Origin: Erysipelotrichia bacterium
GTDB taxonomy: Bacteria; Bacillota_I; Bacilli_A; Erysipelotrichales; Erysipelotrichaceae
Length of the DNA: 64,000 nt
Assembly (NCBI GenBank): GCA_012520255.1
Contig: JAAYOQ010000010.1
Location: 101,980 to 165,979, forward strand
Direction: 5' to 3'
Positions 62,899 through 64,000 of the stretch are shown in pieces (within the stretch, counting starts at the first letter, position 1; each line of letters starts with the position of its first letter). Made by a program: the position numbers and the translations under genes. The notes below the pieces were generated by a model. That model searched no databases, was not told the origin of the DNA, and was given only the letters and a program-made list of their open reading frames with translations.

Positions 62899-63837
62899 AT
62901 GAGTTCATTTAAAGATTTAAGAATTGTTGATAACTTTTATCAAACTTCTTCATTTTTTCCAATGCCAACAGTATGTATTTCAACTATTAATGATGATGGT
63001 AGTTTAAATATCGGATCATATTCTCTATGTTTTCCATACTATGTTGCTGGAAAAGAACAATATGCGATGTTATTATCTTGTCGCAACACATCAAATACTT
63101 GTCACAATTTATTAAGAAGGAAAAAATGTGCTATCAACTTTATCGATGACAGCAGAAAAACATTTAAGGAAGTTGTCAGATTAGGTTATCCTGGACCATC
63201 AGATGAAAAAATGAAAGATTTAAAATTTGAGATGGAACCTGGCCAAACTGACCCAAGTGATGAAAATCGTCCTCCAGTAATTAAAAGTGCTTTTCAAGTG
63301 TTTGAATGTAGTTGGGCATCACATTTAGAAGGGGCAGATAAATTTAGTCCGGATGATATTGATGATGGTCATCCTGGCCCATACAATGACTTTAATGGTA
63401 TTACAAGTAAATATGGAGCTTTGTTTATTCTTTATATTGACAAAATTTTAATGAAAGAAAAATATTATAATGCTATTGTAGATGGTGTTAATAAGTTCAA
63501 TTTCCCACCTGTTCCAGTGGATTATGGTTATAGAGATTCTACTAATTTCTGGTATACTCAGTTTCCAAAAATTACCAAGCCTATCTCTGAACCTCTTCCT
63601 GCTCCAAAAGAGGTAGATTTAATTTCAATCAGATATGCTGCAGAAAGAGCACATCCAGAAATCAAGTTTACTGATGCAGCATTAACGAATTTTGTTAAAG
63701 TTCCTCGTCCTTTTTTAAAAACTGTCTTGAACGGCTGTATCGATTGGGCAAAAGAAAACAACGTTACTTTAATTGATGACAATCATGTTAAAATCATCAA
63801 CGATAAACGTAATGCTGAAAAACAAGCAAGAAAATAA
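62899..63837 (+). CDS. flavin reductase-like FMN-binding protein
   Basis: The 312-residue protein begins with a flavin reductase/DIM6-NTAB-like split barrel: PMPTVCISTINDDGSLNIGSYS near residue 22, SCRNTSNTCHNLLRRKKCAINFI near 83, and GYPGPSDEKMKDLKFE near 117. The C-terminal third, with RYAAERAHPEIKFTDAALT and a helical end, is an extension that standard flavin reductases lack. The substrate is unknown. GAGAGG precedes the ATG. It shares a transcript with the PfkB-like pseudokinase. Confidence 0.8.
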   Translation: MSSFKDLRIVDNFYQTSSFFPMPTVCISTINDDGSLNIGSYSLCFPYYVAGKEQYAMLLSCRNTSNTCHNLLRRKKCAINFIDDSRKTFKEVVRLGYPGPSDEKMKDLKFEMEPGQTDPSDENRPPVIKSAFQVFECSWASHLEGADKFSPDDIDDGHPGPYNDFNGITSKYGALFILYIDKILMKEKYYNAIVDGVNKFNFPPVPVDYGYRDSTNFWYTQFPKITKPISEPLPAPKEVDLISIRYAAERAHPEIKFTDAALTNFVKVPRPFLKTVLNGCIDWAKENNVTLIDDNHVKIINDKRNAEKQARK

Positions 63838-63879
63838 CACATAAAAGGGGCTGTAACGAATAAACAGCCAAATTAATAA

Positions 63880-63920
63880 AAAAATGTATCGAGTTTGAAA
63901 CCAAACAGGATACATTTTTT
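63880..63920 (+). terminator. hairpin upstream of the terminal open frame
   Basis: AATGTATC pairs with GATACATT, with outer A and T runs extending the stem, across an 18-base loop, followed by T residues. It stops transcription entering from the flavin reductase gene, as is common at insertion sequence ends. Confidence 0.8.
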
Positions 63921-63934
63921 GTTATAATTTAACC

Positions 63935-64000
63935 ATGGAAAATCTAAATAAATGTAGGTTAAATTATTCCTCTAACAATAGGAATTATAACGCATATCAA
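63935..64000 (+). CDS. start of a possible transposase, 3' end outside window
   Basis: An ATG at 63935, 6 bases after a TATAAT box, opens 22 codons (MENLNKCRLNYSSNNRNYNA...) that reach the edge without a stop. It has no ribosome binding site. The N-R-N-Y-N-A-Y-Q stretch resembles the beginning of some IS1182-type transposases, but 22 residues are too few for assignment. Confidence 0.35.
   Translation, partial: MENLNKCRLNYSSNNRNYNAYQ

Larger units (their letters stand above)
63847..64000 (+). mobile_element. probable left end of an insertion sequence
   Basis: GGGGCTGT (63847-63854), with GGCTGT repeated in inverted form at 63864-63869, resembles the terminal repeat start of IS1182-like and IS4-like elements. 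A strong hairpin with T run follows (63880-63920). Then come a TATAAT box (63923-63928) and an open frame to the edge. The right part is outside the window, so the family is a guess. Confidence 0.45.

Overview
The window looks like chromosomal DNA of a low-GC Gram-positive bacterium (Bacillota), most likely an anaerobic or fermentative lineage near Erysipelotrichia. The grounds are a strongly AT-biased sequence, AGGAGG-type ribosome binding sites, CIRCE operators, a T-box leader, and gene neighbourhoods shared with Bacillus: tilS-hpt-ftsH-hslO, rsmA-rnmV-tatD, prs-glmU-ispE, and tmk-holB-ricT. The genetic code appears standard. Trp codons in the long genes are TGG, and several genes end in TGA (metG, atpF, nagA, the gene at 54374). 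Taxonomic placement is inference; there is no rRNA in the window. I saw no tRNA, rRNA, CRISPR array or prophage.

Layout. 1-2110 is the 5' part of a large secreted propeller-like protein that runs off the left edge. 2172-9336 holds translation, stress and purine-salvage housekeeping (dusB, hslO, ftsH, hpt, tilS), a MazF/PemK-like protein, a DUF1146 protein and an AlkD-like protein. 9388-9892 is a small heat-shock gene with a consensus promoter bracketed by two CIRCE-like operators. 10559-20315 carries prs, glmU, ispE, an acetamidase-like gene, an anchored propeller-like protein, rsmA-rnmV-tatD and mnmE. 20394-24576 is an accessory stretch: a three-gene membrane/envelope operon sharing a small C-terminal domain, a DtxR-like regulator, and an XRE regulator with two membrane proteins. 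24735-31956 holds xpt and the F-type ATP synthase operon, in which delta and alpha are one open reading frame and the c subunit carries two carboxylates.

32127-39579 carries a Card1/DUF1887-like CARF protein, upp, tsaC, an M20 amidohydrolase, rlmH, metG with a T-box leader, and a YwaF-like membrane protein. 39773-49300 is mostly plus strand: nagA, a decayed membrane gene, a C-S lyase, tmk-holB-ricT, a 998-residue MFS transporter fused to a family 2 glycoside hydrolase, and ldh. 49350-59523 is a mixed set of NUDIX, HAD, GNAT, DUF1232 (interrupted by UGA), DUF362, S66 peptidase, gltX and a divergent MetRS-like protein. 59617-63837 has an M24 peptidase, DUF6440, a highly structured non-coding region, ispF, a PfkB-like pseudokinase and a flavin reductase-like protein. 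The right edge looks like the left end of an insertion sequence.

The most interesting points are the delta-alpha ATP synthase fusion with its stoichiometry problem, the transporter-glycosidase fusion, the stand-alone CARF protein without a CRISPR locus, the two-carboxylate c subunit, and the unidentified structured element at 61006-61150. All functional calls come from reading motifs by eye; none was checked against a database.
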